A DNA stretch of 31,245 nt from positions 1 through 31,245 of the forward strand of contig JAQTZZ010000049.1 in NCBI GenBank assembly GCA_028687545.1, in the 5' to 3' direction. The DNA comes from Candidatus Wallbacteria bacterium. Lineage in GTDB: Bacteria; Muiribacteriota; JAQTZZ01. Within the stretch, counting starts at the first letter, position 1. Each line of letters starts with the position of its first letter. Made by a program: the position numbers and the translations under genes. This document shows, in pieces, positions 1-6,624 of this stretch. The notes under the pieces are model-generated. The model was not told the origin of the DNA, ran no database searches, and saw only the letters and a list, made by a program, of their open reading frames with translations.

Positions 1-1
1 G

Positions 2-307
2 GTCAATTCTGAGAAAATGACTCCTCTGGATCTGCTCAGCCTGAAGGGAGAGCTGCCAAGCAAAGATGAGGAGAGAAACTATGACGAAGCACCCAGGCCT
101 CTCCGCCTCAGCCTGGCAGGAATATCGTTCAAGGGTATGGAAAAAGTCGCTCTGATAAAACATCTCGATTTAGAGGAAACATATGAAATGCATGCCGGAG
201 ACAGAACTGCGGATTTCCAGCTGCTGGAAATCGGCGATGACCGTGTCACTATTTTTGCCTTTGGACTGAACATGAAAAGGACCCTCAGCGTGGACCCCTG
301 GCTCTGA
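2..307 (+). CDS. PilP-like protein, C-terminal part (5' end outside window)
   Basis: The reading frame is open from the left edge to TGA at 305-307, so this is the 3' end of a gene that starts upstream; the first visible ATG at 17 is probably internal. The last ~70 residues align without gaps to the C-terminus of the PilP protein encoded at 23257-24048: I count 39 identities over 69 positions by eye, including a shared VTIFA, GLNM and an EIGxD segment. In type IV pilus PilP (and the related GspC of type II secretion) this C-terminal beta domain lies in the periplasm and contacts the secretin. The residues before it resemble the linker end of PilP. The similarity is seen directly; a role in a second pilus or secretion system is inferred. 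The cyclase gene follows 26 nt downstream. Confidence 0.75.
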   Translation, partial: VNSEKMTPLDLLSLKGELPSKDEERNYDEAPRPLRLSLAGISFKGMEKVALIKHLDLEETYEMHAGDRTADFQLLEIGDDRVTIFAFGLNMKRTLSVDPWL

Positions 308-318
308 TTGCATATTTA

Positions 319-327
319 TGATAAAAT
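319..327 (+). promoter_or_regulatory. Extended -10 promoter placed for a leaderless cyclase mRNA
   Basis: TGATAAAAT is an extended -10 element (TGn plus TAAAAT at 322-327). No convincing -35 box lies 16-18 nt upstream. Counting seven bases from the end of the hexamer puts the transcription start on the A of the ATG at 334, and no Shine-Dalgarno sequence lies between. It may serve the cyclase gene as an internal promoter behind the PilP-like gene. Confidence 0.4.
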
Positions 328-333
328 CCCGGC

Positions 334-1719
334 ATGCCCATCCGCCGTAAAATCTTCCTGCTCGTGATCAGTGTGCTCTTCATCTGCAGCCTTATCCAGA
401 CCCTGGTTTTTCTTGATTACTTTTCCGGCGACAAGACCAGGTCCGGAGCGGCTAAATTCACGGAAATGGCCATGCTGATCGGAACAGCCTTCAGGAATAT
501 GCATCAGCCGGAATTCGAAAAATACTGCGGAGAACTCCTGAAAATCAGGCACACGGATGAATATGCCACAACAAAACTTTTCTTCATCAGCATCTCTCCT
601 GCTGCATCACCCGACAGCCCTGTTCTCAGCCTGCTGGACTGGGATAAAATTTCTGTCAGGGGCGAAAACGCCGATGCAGCACAGGTAATCAGCCAGATTA
701 AAAAGGATTATGCAAAGCGGACCACCCTGAGCATAATCAAAGTCAGGATTGAAGGCGAAAATCCCGTAGTCATTGAAATAGGCCTGGATATGATCAAGCA
801 TTACAGGCAGAAAAACTTCATCTATCTGCTCTCATTCGGGGTACTGCTGCTAGGACTGTTGTTCGGCTGGGCAGGGAGCGCTTATTTTTCGAAATATCTG
901 AGCGCACCTTTGGAAGACCTGGCCGGGAAAATACTGGAAGTGGGCCGCGGCAACCTGGACATCAAAGCAAATGTCATGAGCACGGACGAAATTGGGATAC
1001 TGGCCAGATCATTCAATCAGATGATTACAGGCCTGAAAGAAAAGGAATTTTACAAAAGCACGCTTCAGCGCTATGTTTCCAAGCAGGTGGCGGACAAAAT
1101 ACTCGCCAACAGGGACAGCCTGGTGTTGAAAGGCGAGAAGAGGCTGGTCACAGTGATGTTCGCCGACATCCGCGGATTCACCCCGCTTTCCGAGAAACTC
1201 GCCCCTGAAAAACTGGTGGAAACCCTTAATCAATATTTCGAGATTATAGTGGATGTAATTTTCAGATATAATGGTACCTTGGACAAGTTCATAGGCGACG
1301 CAGTGATGGCCTACTGGGGAGCTCCGATCTCCCAGGAAAACGACGTTCTGAACGCGGTCTGTGCTGCCCAGGAAATGCGGAACAGACTGCTTGAATTCAA
1401 CGAAAAGAGAGCAAAAAAAGGTCTGGAACAGATCAGCCTGGGCATCGGGCTTAATACAGGTGAAGTCATCGCCGGAAACATCGGGGCTGTCAAACGTCTG
1501 GAATACACAGTAATCGGAGATGACGTGAACACCGCCCAGAGGATCGAGTCGCAGTCAAAGGGCATGGAAGTGCTGATCAGCGAAAAAACCTATGAAATCA
1601 TCAGGAAACACCTGAAGGTGGAGGAAATGGAACCTGCCAGTCTTAAAGGTAAAGCCCAGCCTGTGCGGATTTTCAAAGTTCTTGGAATAATTTCCAAAAC
1701 GGAGGGTAGTCGATCATGA
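334..1719 (+). CDS. Membrane class III adenylate cyclase with HAMP domain
   Basis: A 461-residue signalling enzyme predicted to make cyclic AMP from ATP. Order: N-terminal membrane helix (about 7-28), an extracytoplasmic sensor region of about 130 residues, a second helix (about 163-185), a HAMP linker (about 186-240) and a C-terminal class III cyclase catalytic domain (about 265-455). The two metal-binding aspartates are D278 (FADIRGFT) and D322 (FIGDAVMAYWG). The transition-state pair is N399 and R403 (VNTAQR). The substrate-selecting positions are K318 and T392, the Lys/Thr pair of class IIIb adenylate cyclases, so ATP rather than GTP is favoured. The sensor region has no family I recognise, so the stimulus is unknown. 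The stop overlaps the start of the next gene by ATGA, which suggests co-translation. There is no Shine-Dalgarno site, and the start sits at a predicted transcription start. Confidence 0.93.
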   Translation: MPIRRKIFLLVISVLFICSLIQTLVFLDYFSGDKTRSGAAKFTEMAMLIGTAFRNMHQPEFEKYCGELLKIRHTDEYATTKLFFISISPAASPDSPVLSLLDWDKISVRGENADAAQVISQIKKDYAKRTTLSIIKVRIEGENPVVIEIGLDMIKHYRQKNFIYLLSFGVLLLGLLFGWAGSAYFSKYLSAPLEDLAGKILEVGRGNLDIKANVMSTDEIGILARSFNQMITGLKEKEFYKSTLQRYVSKQVADKILANRDSLVLKGEKRLVTVMFADIRGFTPLSEKLAPEKLVETLNQYFEIIVDVIFRYNGTLDKFIGDAVMAYWGAPISQENDVLNAVCAAQEMRNRLLEFNEKRAKKGLEQISLGIGLNTGEVIAGNIGAVKRLEYTVIGDDVNTAQRIESQSKGMEVLISEKTYEIIRKHLKVEEMEPASLKGKAQPVRIFKVLGIISKTEGSRS

Positions 1720-2468
1720 AAAATTGCTTTCTCCCATGCCTTTTTCTCTGCCTCTCTCTTTTCCAGCATTCCGCCTTTTGCAGTGAACAGAAATCAGAAC
1801 CCGGAGTGACAGCCGGAAACACTCACGAAATGAATACAGAACCTTCACCGGTAACATCCGAGGTTAAAGTCATAACCCTTCTCAAAGACAATTTTCAACT
1901 GATAAAGGATAAACCCGCACTCTCACTAGAGATTTACCTGGCGATCCTGAGAATGATGGAAAAGGATAAAACTCCTGACGCTGAAATGGAAAAGCACTGG
2001 AATGCCTTCTCTGACTTCAAGACTGCCTGGTTTACTGAAATTGCCAAAACACCCGACCAGGCTCTGTCGGATTTCAACTCTCAGCTTCTGGATCTTGACC
2101 TTCCGCAGAAAAAACTAAATCTCGGCATCAGCTGCGGACTGGATTCCTTCAGGAAAAAGCAGGAGTTTCTGAAAGTAAACCCTCTGGCCGAACTGCAGAA
2201 TTCAGCCCTCTGGCAGTTAAGAGATAAACTCTATGACAGATTCCAGGCCAGAGCCAGGGAAATGAATGAGGATGACAGGCATGGATTCATTGAAGACACA
2301 AGTGCCTATCTGGACAAGTTCGGGGCACTGGCAGATGAATATAAAAACAATGCCAAGTCCTTTGAGGTATTGAAGCAGCTGGCAGCGTTCCTGAGGCTCG
2401 ACTACAAGAATTTTCTGACAAGTGATCAGCTTAACCATCTGCTGCCCCTGGAAAAGCAGAGACTTTGA
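1716..2468 (+). CDS. Exported protein of unknown family, first of two tandem paralogues
   Basis: A 250-residue protein beginning with a clear signal peptide (hydrophobic core about residues 4-20, likely cut near AFC/SE). The mature part is mostly charged and predicted helical, with no domain I recognise. Residues about 119-176 and 215-245 match the lipoprotein encoded at 2534-3526 at roughly half of the positions. Shared pieces include LP..KL, GI..GL..F, NP.A..QN and LR.KLY. The two are therefore tandem duplicates of one exported domain. The ATG overlaps the cyclase stop (ATGA), placing it in the same operon as the cyclase. A functional link to cyclic AMP signalling is only a guess from position. 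Confidence 0.8.
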   Translation: MKNCFLPCLFLCLSLFQHSAFCSEQKSEPGVTAGNTHEMNTEPSPVTSEVKVITLLKDNFQLIKDKPALSLEIYLAILRMMEKDKTPDAEMEKHWNAFSDFKTAWFTEIAKTPDQALSDFNSQLLDLDLPQKKLNLGISCGLDSFRKKQEFLKVNPLAELQNSALWQLRDKLYDRFQARAREMNEDDRHGFIEDTSAYLDKFGALADEYKNNAKSFEVLKQLAAFLRLDYKNFLTSDQLNHLLPLEKQRL

Positions 2469-2503
2469 AGCAGTCCCGCGATGGTGCGGATTATTAACTT
2501 TCC

Positions 2504-2512
2504 TGATATAAT
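2504..2512 (+). promoter_or_regulatory. Extended -10 promoter for the lipoprotein gene
   Basis: TGATATAAT combines TGn with a consensus TATAAT (2507-2512). No good -35 box is visible. The predicted start near 2519 leaves a 15-nt leader containing AAAGGA (2520-2525) ahead of the ATG at 2534. This gives the second paralogue an expression route separate from the cyclase operon. Confidence 0.5.
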
Positions 2513-2533
2513 TCCTGTAAAAGGATCTGCAAA

Positions 2534-3526
2534 ATGAATCATAAATTTAACCCTTATCTATATCTTCTAAGCCTCTGCTTCTGCCTGTACTTTCTTCCAG
2601 GCTGCGGCAGTGATGTGGAGCGCAAGATCGAAGTTACGATCAAGAGTGAAGACAAGCCACCAGCCGAGACACAGGAAAAACCGGAAATTTTCAAAGATCC
2701 GCAAACATTTATTACCGACAATTCCAAACCAGGGTTTGATCAGCAGTTGGCCATGGCCGATACCAAAAAATCAAAGCCATCCCAGGCTGGAAGCTCTTCC
2801 AGTGCACCTGATCTTTCAGTTCCTGTGCAAGCTAAAGCCGACCTGCAGGCAGAAATGAAACCCGGAACTACGCTGCCTACCGAAGCATCAGGCGCGCCCC
2901 CTGGAGTCATCATGCTGCCTCCCCCCGGTCCTCCACCAGTAGTCCCTGAAATCATGGAACTCGCTCCTGTCCTCAGAGAACATCCTGAATTGTTCCGGGA
3001 CATTTTTATCCAGTGCGCCAAAACACTGCAAAAAGAAGAAGTGCCTCAGGAGATTCAGGGTCAGCAATGGAAAGCCTACGAGCAATTCGAAGAAGAATTA
3101 TCCATAGAAGGGTCGAACCCGGAGAAAAAACTTGGTGATTTCAGCCATCTGCTGCTTGGCCTCAGGCTGCCGCCGGACAAGCTCAAGCGCGGTATTCTGG
3201 ATGGACTCTCAATCTTCAAGCGAAAAATGGAAACACTGAAATTGAATCCAGAGGCCAAGGTCCAGAACGAAACTCTCGACTGCGAGTTGAGGAACAAGCT
3301 CTACCAGAAGTTCGATGAATTTCCCGATTCCGAAGACAATCCCGAACAGGATAAACTGCGGGAATCCATTGATCAGGATTTCAAGCTGGTGGACCTGTTG
3401 CTTCTGGATTATTCAGAAAACACCCGGTCACTGGAAATTCTAAGAAATATCGCAGCCAAACTCAAAGTGGAAATCAAGGACATCCTGACCGGGGAACAGC
3501 TGAAAATCATAGATTCGATAAAATAG
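2534..3526 (+). CDS. Lipoprotein of unknown family with Pro-rich linker, second tandem paralogue
   Basis: A 330-residue predicted lipoprotein. The N-terminus has a hydrophobic stretch ending in FLPGC, with the Cys as the likely lipidated residue. Then comes a long low-complexity region rich in Ser, Ala, Pro and Lys (about 30-140), including a run with LPPPGPPP near residue 132. The C-terminal domain (about 140-330) is charged and helical. Its segment from about residue 202 onward matches the upstream gene product, including GI..GL..F, NP.A..QN, LR.KLY and a final LEILR..A motif. The linker suggests the domain is held away from the membrane by a flexible tether. No known family is recognised. 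The HAD gene begins 2 nt after the stop. Confidence 0.8.
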   Translation: MNHKFNPYLYLLSLCFCLYFLPGCGSDVERKIEVTIKSEDKPPAETQEKPEIFKDPQTFITDNSKPGFDQQLAMADTKKSKPSQAGSSSSAPDLSVPVQAKADLQAEMKPGTTLPTEASGAPPGVIMLPPPGPPPVVPEIMELAPVLREHPELFRDIFIQCAKTLQKEEVPQEIQGQQWKAYEQFEEELSIEGSNPEKKLGDFSHLLLGLRLPPDKLKRGILDGLSIFKRKMETLKLNPEAKVQNETLDCELRNKLYQKFDEFPDSEDNPEQDKLRESIDQDFKLVDLLLLDYSENTRSLEILRNIAAKLKVEIKDILTGEQLKIIDSIK

Positions 3527-3528
3527 TC

Positions 3529-4212
3529 ATGCCTGAAGCTGGAAAGCAGACATCAATGAAAAACAATCCGGTTCTGCCAAAACTCCATGCCGTGATTCTG
3601 GACATGGACGGAGTGCTGATTGACAGCGAAAAATGCTGGAAAAGAGCTGAACTGGTCTTTCTGGCACGCCTGATCCACGATCCGGACCGTTTCGACACTA
3701 ACCGTTTCATCGGGCTCGGAATGAGGGATGTCTATTCACTCCTGGTCCGCGAGCATCTGATCAAGGTTTCAGAAGACGAATTCCGGCAAGTGTATCATGA
3801 CGCAGCTGCAGTTATTTACAAGGATTGGACCTGTCTGATGCCAGGGGTGCTCGATTTCATCGGCAGCGCCAGGAAAAAAGGCCTGAAAATCGGACTGGCC
3901 TCTTCTTCCCCGCTCTCCTGGATCGAGATGGTACTGGAGAGATTTGAACTCCGCACACGATTTGACCAGATCGTCAGTTCAGACCATGTGGGAGGTGAGG
4001 CCAAACCCTCGCCCAGAGTTTATCAGCACGCCTTATCATTGCTGGGTGTCAATTCAAGCAAATCGCTGGCGATCGAAGACTCCTGCTACGGGATCATTTC
4101 CGCAAAAAAGGCTGGGCTTCATTGCCTTGGCTTCAGAAACGGCGGCAATGACCACGAGGATTTCAGCCTGGCTGACGGGGAAATTGATTCATTTGAGAAT
4201 TATGAAATTTAG
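3529..4212 (+). CDS. HAD-superfamily hydrolase (phosphatase or sugar-phosphomutase type)
   Basis: A 227-residue cytoplasmic HAD subfamily IA protein resembling beta-phosphoglucomutase and phosphoglycolate phosphatase. Motif I is DMDGV, with nucleophile D25 and acid/base D27. Motif II is the ASSS segment near residue 125. Motif III is the Lys of GEAKPSP. Motif IV is IEDSCYGI, carrying the metal-binding acidic residues. A helical cap domain lies between motifs I and II. The substrate cannot be told from sequence. The ATG at 3529 follows the lipoprotein stop by 2 nt but has no ribosome site. An ATG at 3556, ten codons in, is equally possible and removes a non-conserved extension. Co-transcription with the upstream lipoprotein gene is likely from spacing. 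Confidence 0.88.
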   Translation: MPEAGKQTSMKNNPVLPKLHAVILDMDGVLIDSEKCWKRAELVFLARLIHDPDRFDTNRFIGLGMRDVYSLLVREHLIKVSEDEFRQVYHDAAAVIYKDWTCLMPGVLDFIGSARKKGLKIGLASSSPLSWIEMVLERFELRTRFDQIVSSDHVGGEAKPSPRVYQHALSLLGVNSSKSLAIEDSCYGIISAKKAGLHCLGFRNGGNDHEDFSLADGEIDSFENYEI

Positions 4213-4305
4213 CATGCCCGGAAATCATTCCTTTCTGCTGCGGTCGACTGGTTTGAATAAAACATTGATTCTGCGTTACCTGGCTGGGTGCAATCATCCC
4301 GGTCT

Positions 4306-4348
4306 CGCTCCGCCGGCCCCGCTTAGCGGGGACCCCGCCGGCTGCGCG
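4306..4348. repeat. GC-rich inverted repeat between convergent genes
   Basis: CCCCGC (4317-4322), TTA, then GCGGGG (4326-4331) forms a perfect six-pair hairpin. It is nested inside a second pair of arms, GCCGGC at 4312-4317 and 4337-4342. The block is much richer in GC than its surroundings and lies between the stop codons of the HAD gene (+) and the methyltransferase gene (-). A short T-rich stretch follows on the plus strand. It could act as a terminator for either strand, or be one copy of a dispersed palindromic repeat; one window cannot decide. I see nothing else in the 214-nt gap. Confidence 0.5.
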
Positions 4349-4426
4349 GTTTTAGAATTTTGACAATCAAACCTTTGCTCCCTTCGCAGGACGGAAAGAT
4401 CTCCTGGTATGTCAGTATTGAAAACT

Positions 4427-5548
4427 CTACTTGGGTTTACGGCCGAAATATTGATAATATGTGACTTCCATCCCGCCATTGAACAGTTTCCTCTTTCTCT
4501 CAGCCACAGCCCCGAAACGGCGCTCAAAATCCCAGTCAGGAGTGATCACATATACGGACCAGCCGGTCTTTTTCCGGAAAATCCGGCCCAGGTCAAAATA
4601 GTTCTGCCTGGCATCCCTCAATTCCCCCATCCGCTCGCCATAGGGAGGATTGCAGATCACTATCCCGTATTCCCGGTCGATCCAGAGTTCGTTCAGCATT
4701 TTGCGGGTGAAATGGATGTCATCTGTCACATGAGCCCTGCGGGCATTGGCTTCTGAGACTGCGATCGCCTCGCTGTCCATGTCCGAGGCTTCAATCAACG
4801 GTTCAGACAACGGTTTGATCCGGCTGCGCGCAAGTTCACGCTCCTCCTGCCATGGTGCGGCCGGAGAACAGCCCCATTTTTCAGCCGCAAATGAGCGCAG
4901 CAATCCTGGCGCGATCTCCCGGCCGATCAAAGCGGCTTCGATCGGGATGGTGCCTGAACCGCAGAAAGGGTCCAGCAGCAGCCTGCCGGGTTCCCAGAAG
5001 GAAAGCTGCACCAGGGCGGCGGCCAGTGTTTCCTTGAGCGAGGCTTCGACTCCCTGCAGTCTGTAACCCCGCCTGTGCAAAGCTTCTCCACTCGTATCCA
5101 ACAATAGGGAAGCGATATCTTTGTGGAGAGCCACCCGAATCATGTATGCAGCACCGTTCTCAGGAAAAATGCTGAGCCCGTACTTCTTCTTCAGGCTTTC
5201 CACCACTGCTTTCTTGGTGATGGCCTGGCAGTCAGGCACGCTGTGCAGGATGGATTTCACAGCTTTGCCTGTCACAGGGAATACACCATCAGCCGGGATC
5301 CAATCGCTCCAGGGAAGCGCTTTCACTCCCTCGAACAGTTCATCAAAGGTCAGAGCCTTGAATTCACCGATCTTGACATAAATCCTGTCCGCAGATCGCA
5401 AATTGAGATTGGCTCTCGCGACGGCTTTGAAATCGCCCTGAAATTCCACCATTCCGTCGCTGACCTGAAGGTCGGCAAAACCCAGCCCTTCGAGTTCCCG
5501 CTTTACTATGGCTTCCAGTCCGAAAGCGGTGGTGGCTACTAAAGACAT
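4427..5548 (-). CDS. rlmL: RlmL-type 23S rRNA guanine-N2 methyltransferase (THUMP domain)
   Basis: A 373-residue protein from the ATG at 5548. The N-terminus (LVATTAFGLEAIVKREL) is the ferredoxin-like and THUMP RNA-binding module typical of the YcbY/RlmL and YpsC family (about 1-155). It is followed by a Rossmann-type methyltransferase domain with the SAM-binding motif LDPFCGSGTIPIEAA (D193) and the catalytic motif NPPYGERMG (N300-Y303) of N2-guanine methyltransferases. It lacks the RlmK half present in the E. coli fusion, as is usual outside the gammaproteobacteria. A TTG at 5563 preceded by GAGGAG at only 4 nt would add five residues; the ATG fits the family N-terminus better. It is transcribed from its own strong promoter. 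The exact guanine modified is inferred from the family. Confidence 0.88.
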   Translation of the reverse strand: MSLVATTAFGLEAIVKRELEGLGFADLQVSDGMVEFQGDFKAVARANLNLRSADRIYVKIGEFKALTFDELFEGVKALPWSDWIPADGVFPVTGKAVKSILHSVPDCQAITKKAVVESLKKKYGLSIFPENGAAYMIRVALHKDIASLLLDTSGEALHRRGYRLQGVEASLKETLAAALVQLSFWEPGRLLLDPFCGSGTIPIEAALIGREIAPGLLRSFAAEKWGCSPAAPWQEERELARSRIKPLSEPLIEASDMDSEAIAVSEANARRAHVTDDIHFTRKMLNELWIDREYGIVICNPPYGERMGELRDARQNYFDLGRIFRKKTGWSVYVITPDWDFERRFGAVAERKRKLFNGGMEVTYYQYFGRKPK

Positions 5549-5641
5549 GCTTTTCCCGTTCAAAGTGCTCCTCGATATTTTTGCAAAGACACGCTAAACT
5601 TCATTCTGAGTCCCAGAGCTGATTGTTGTAACAGTCGGTAC

Positions 5642-5669
5642 ATTATAAAATGAAGATGCTGCTTGTCAA
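5642..5669 (-). promoter_or_regulatory. Consensus sigma70-type promoter for the methyltransferase gene
   Basis: On the minus strand TTGACA (5669-5664) is followed after 16 nt by TATAAT (5647-5642); both hexamers are perfect consensus. The predicted start is near 5635, giving an 87-nt leader before the ATG at 5548. This is the best promoter match I found in the window. Confidence 0.75.
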
Positions 5670-5733
5670 GAAGTTGAGTCAGCGTGTTTTCAGGACTAAT
5701 TCCAACAACTGCCGATAAAACATTGAATACTCA

Positions 5734-5742
5734 TGGTATAAT
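5734..5742 (+). promoter_or_regulatory. Extended -10 promoter for the exported-protein gene
   Basis: TGGTATAAT joins a TGn element to a consensus TATAAT at 5737-5742. No clear -35 box is present. The predicted start near 5749 gives a leader of about 58 nt, with AGGAGG (5796-5801) ahead of the ATG at 5807. It fires divergently from the methyltransferase promoter. Confidence 0.5.
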
Positions 5743-5806
5743 AAAGATAAATCCGATATAAGCTGGGAAAAGTTAAAACCGCAAAAATGTCCTTCAGGAG
5801 GAAATC

Positions 5807-6517
5807 ATGTCCCGAATTTATTTCATTACTCTTTTCATGTTCGTTTTTATTACTGCCAACCTCTGGGCTGCTGAAAAAGACAGCAGTTCCGCAAAAGTTT
5901 CCAGCTCGGAAGTTGCCCTCAAACCTGACCACGAAAAAAATAGTGATACACAGGAAACCCGCGACAAATTGGCTCTCTGCTTCAATGACTTGAATGCCAA
6001 AGCGATGAAAAGCCTTGAATTCGAAACCAGCCTGTTTTTACTCGATTTCAAAGTCATCAAGCCTTTTGACCGGAAATTGGCCTCCAATGATGCTCCAATT
6101 TTTGAATTTGACTTTCCGGCCAGTTTCTTAGGATTCGGGTATACCAAAAACGGTGATTCCAGCAATTTCGACAGTGCCTATATTAATTTACTGTTTATTA
6201 AGATCGGGAAAAATTTCGGCGGTAAGAAAGGCGGCATTTCGAATTATGGGAAATGGAATAAAAACACCTCCAAGCCGGCTAAATTTTTCTTTTGTGTGCC
6301 TGAAATTGAATTCTCGAATGGCAACTTTTCTTTTTACAAAAAAAACAGCCTTCTAGCCGGATACAACGGAGCGGTATCTGTAGGTATAAAACATCATTGG
6401 AGCAAAAAGTCCTGGGTCTCCTGGAAATATAACTTTGATTCCAACTATCTCGATGCCATCAAAGATGCATCGAACAATTCGTTCAGGAATTCATTTGCAA
6501 TGGGAATTTGTTTTTGA
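5807..6517 (+). CDS. Exported protein of unknown function, possible small outer-membrane protein
   Basis: A 236-residue protein with a signal peptide (hydrophobic residues about 4-20, likely cut after LWAA). The mature part begins with a Ser/Lys-rich stretch. It then alternates short hydrophobic and polar or aromatic segments with many Phe, Tyr, Gly and Asn residues, and ends in Phe. That pattern and the terminal aromatic residue would fit a small beta-barrel outer-membrane protein, but this is inference and no family is recognised. A good AGGAGG site at 6 nt supports the start. The gene stands alone between its own extended -10 promoter and a clear intrinsic terminator, so it is probably monocistronic. 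Confidence 0.72.
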   Translation: MSRIYFITLFMFVFITANLWAAEKDSSSAKVSSSEVALKPDHEKNSDTQETRDKLALCFNDLNAKAMKSLEFETSLFLLDFKVIKPFDRKLASNDAPIFEFDFPASFLGFGYTKNGDSSNFDSAYINLLFIKIGKNFGGKKGGISNYGKWNKNTSKPAKFFFCVPEIEFSNGNFSFYKKNSLLAGYNGAVSVGIKHHWSKKSWVSWKYNFDSNYLDAIKDASNNSFRNSFAMGICF

Positions 6518-6541
6518 AAAACTGTCAAATTCCGAATTTTA

Positions 6542-6571
6542 TTGCCTCTTAACCATGAAATATTGTAAAAT
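6542..6571 (+). promoter_or_regulatory. Possible promoter upstream of the amidohydrolase gene
   Basis: TTGCCT (6542-6547) and TAAAAT (6566-6571) are 18 nt apart. The predicted start near 6578 would place the terminator-like hairpin at 6580-6601 at the very 5' end of the amidohydrolase message. The match is moderate and the region is AT-rich, so chance is possible. Confidence 0.3.
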
Positions 6572-6579
6572 AAATAAAT

Positions 6580-6601
6580 CCCCGGCAGACGGGGTTTTTT
6601 T
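6580..6601 (+). terminator. Intrinsic terminator
   Basis: CCCCG, loop GCAGA, CGGGG is followed directly by seven T residues. It lies 63 nt after the stop of the exported-protein gene and 24 nt before the amidohydrolase start. The simple reading is termination of the upstream gene. Confidence 0.85.
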
Positions 6602-6624
6602 CTGATTTTACCGGGAGGTAACCT

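Noticed and set aside
5123-5542. 139-codon plus-strand frame opposite rlmL
   Set aside because: Antisense to a conserved methyltransferase and without a ribosome site or family match.
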